A stretch of DNA of 64,000 nt from Candidatus Propionivibrio dominans (lineage in GTDB: Bacteria > Pseudomonadota > Gammaproteobacteria > Burkholderiales > Rhodocyclaceae), in assembly GCA_016709335.1 (NCBI GenBank), contig JADJNC010000010.1:97588-161587 (forward strand). Reading direction: 5' to 3'. Below the pieces are notes generated by a model. The model ran no database searches, was not told the origin of the DNA, and saw only the letters and a program-made list of their open reading frames with translations. The translations under genes and the position numbers were made by a program. Positions 62,721 through 64,000 of this stretch are shown one piece after another. Every line of letters begins with the position of its first letter. The stretch's first letter is position 1.

Positions 62721-64000
62721 ATGTCGCTTACCCCTGTTTCCGCAGCACCCGAATCACGTTTCAGCCATCCACTGGAGACCCTGCAGGACTTCGCGAACGA
62801 TGTTCTGGCGCATGCCAGAGCCTTGGGTGCCAGCGATTGCGAGGTCGATGTCTCGGAAGGCTTTGGTCAAACCGTCAGCGTTCGTTGCGGCAAGGTCGAA
62901 ACCATCGAATACAGCCGCGACAAGGGGATCGGCGTCACGATCTATCTTGGACAGCATAAGGGGCACGCCAGTACCTCGGATTTCTTGCCTGCGGCATTGC
63001 GCGAAACCGTTGCGGCGGCGCTCAACATTGCCCGCTTCACCGCCGCCGATCCCTGCGCCGGTTTGCCGGATGCGGCGCTGCTGGCTACCCGCCAGCAAGC
63101 GTTTGCCGATCTCGATCTTTACCATCCGTGGCTGCTTCCGGTCGAAGGCGCCATTGAACTTGCACAGCGTTGCGAACAGGCCGCTTTTGCTGTCAGTGCG
63201 CAGATCAGCAACTCGGAAGGTGCGACGGTCTCGATTCAGGAAGGCCAGTTTGTTTCGGCCAACAGTCTCGGCTTCGTGGGCGGCTATCCGAGCTCGCGGC
63301 ATTACCTCTCCTGCTCGGTCATCGCCGGCAAGGACGAGAACATGCAGCGCGACGACTGGTATTCCACCTCGCGCGATGCGCGCAACATGGCTTCGCCCGA
63401 GGCCATTGGCGATTTCGCCGCGCGTCGGGCGCTGGCCCGACTCGGTGCGCGCAAGATCAGGACCTGCAAGGTGCCGGTGCTGTTCGAAGCGCCGCTCGCC
63501 GCCTCGTTGATCGGCAGCTTCGTCCATGCCGTCAGTGGCGGCAGCCTGTACCGCAAGACCTCCTTCCTCGTTGATAGTCTCGGCCAACGCGTTTTTTCAG
63601 AGCAGGTGCAGATCAGCGAACGTCCGCATCTGCGCGGCGGGCTGGCGAGCAGCGTATTCGATAGCGACGGCGTCGCCACGCAAGACCGTGAGGTCATTGT
63701 CGACGGCGTCGTGCAGGGTTACTTCCTGAGTGCCTACACGGCGCGCAAACTGGGCTTGCAGACGAGCGGCAATGCCGGGGGCTGCCACAACCTGATCGTG
63801 CATCCCGGTAAACTCGACTTTCGCGGCCTGCTCAGGAAGATGGGGCGCGGCCTGCTGGTTACCGAACTGCTTGGCCAAGGGGTCAATTACGTGAATGGCG
63901 ATTATTCGCGCGGCGCGGCCGGTTACTGGGTCGAGGGTGGCGAGATCGTGCATGCGGTCGAAGAAGTGACGATCGCCGGCAATCTGCGCGACATGTTCCG
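62721..64000 (+). CDS. pmbA: Metalloprotease PmbA (TldE), 3' end outside window
   Basis: Subunit of the TldD/TldE zinc metalloprotease, involved in microcin maturation and CcdA degradation in E. coli. About 427 residues are present of roughly 450. Visible: CEVDVSEGFGQTVSVRCGKV, NSEGATVSIQEGQFVSANSL, DSDGVATQDREVIVDGVVQG, TARKLGLQTSGNAGGCHNLI and VNGDYSRGAAGYWVEGGEIV. The catalytic HEXXH lies in TldD, not here. The frame is open to the window end. Confidence 0.95.
   Translation, partial: MSLTPVSAAPESRFSHPLETLQDFANDVLAHARALGASDCEVDVSEGFGQTVSVRCGKVETIEYSRDKGIGVTIYLGQHKGHASTSDFLPAALRETVAAALNIARFTAADPCAGLPDAALLATRQQAFADLDLYHPWLLPVEGAIELAQRCEQAAFAVSAQISNSEGATVSIQEGQFVSANSLGFVGGYPSSRHYLSCSVIAGKDENMQRDDWYSTSRDARNMASPEAIGDFAARRALARLGARKIRTCKVPVLFEAPLAASLIGSFVHAVSGGSLYRKTSFLVDSLGQRVFSEQVQISERPHLRGGLASSVFDSDGVATQDREVIVDGVVQGYFLSAYTARKLGLQTSGNAGGCHNLIVHPGKLDFRGLLRKMGRGLLVTELLGQGVNYVNGDYSRGAAGYWVEGGEIVHAVEEVTIAGNLRDMF

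Overview
The window (about 60% G+C by eye) looks like a chromosomal segment of a betaproteobacterium of the Rhodocyclaceae type (Dechloromonas / Accumulibacter-like). This rests on protein character: a PEP-CTERM exosortase substrate behind a sigma-54 promoter, several FecR-domain proteins, a hyf-like membrane complex, the order rsmI / yraN / SIS isomerase / BON lipoprotein, and many short intergenic palindromic repeats. Taxonomy is inferred, not computed.

Layout. 1-3907: an AttEFGH-like ABC exporter module (secreted lipocalin-like protein with a frameshift, double FtsX permease, ATPase). 4242-6978: ketopantoate reductase-like enzyme, an Mrr-type restriction endonuclease and a HicAB toxin-antitoxin pair. 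7155-9316: ethanolamine ammonia-lyase eutBC. 9301-13212: glycosyltransferase, nudC (frameshifted), cupin, FKBP isomerase and repeats. 13213-20340: Na+/H+ antiporter, dolP / SIS / HIRAN / yraN opposite rsmI, pyrC, a lipoprotein and the RNase P RNA gene. 20342-35635: fba, FecR-SPOR protein (frameshifted), UvrD/Rep helicase, quinone oxidoreductase, TAXI protein plus ParA-like ATPase, pirin, dnaE, Yip1 protein, ahpC, acylphosphatase. 35754-42936: a six-gene hyfBCEFGI-like operon whose large subunit lacks all four [NiFe] cysteines. 43099-50495: metG carrying an in-frame DUF559 endonuclease element, mrp, dcd and a basic amino acid decarboxylase. 50496-58926: accessory surface/secretion region with a PEP-CTERM protein, two FecR proteins flanking a TPR/DUF560-like outer-membrane protein, and two glycosyltransferases. 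58954-64000: folA (frameshifted), thyA, a PilZ-like protein, darP (yjgA) and the start of pmbA.

How genes work together. thyA and folA form the thymidylate/folate cycle. hyfBCEFGI would form one proton- or sodium-coupled membrane complex related to complex I. The FecR / TPR-barrel / FecR-barrel trio looks like a secretion cassette (type XI-like) with its cargo.

The strongest unusual signals are: (i) a 459-bp element bounded by near-identical 36-bp inverted repeats and encoding a DUF559 nuclease, sitting in frame inside metG; (ii) the hydrogenase-like operon without active-site ligands; (iii) the putative DUF560 secretion cassette with a G9 tract in its cargo gene; (iv) a 284-bp direct duplication of the TPR-gene/folA junction 6.8 kb away from the parent copy; (v) two repeat families sharing one core sequence. 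Six genes carry single-base frameshifts. One is folA, so sequencing or assembly indels must be considered.
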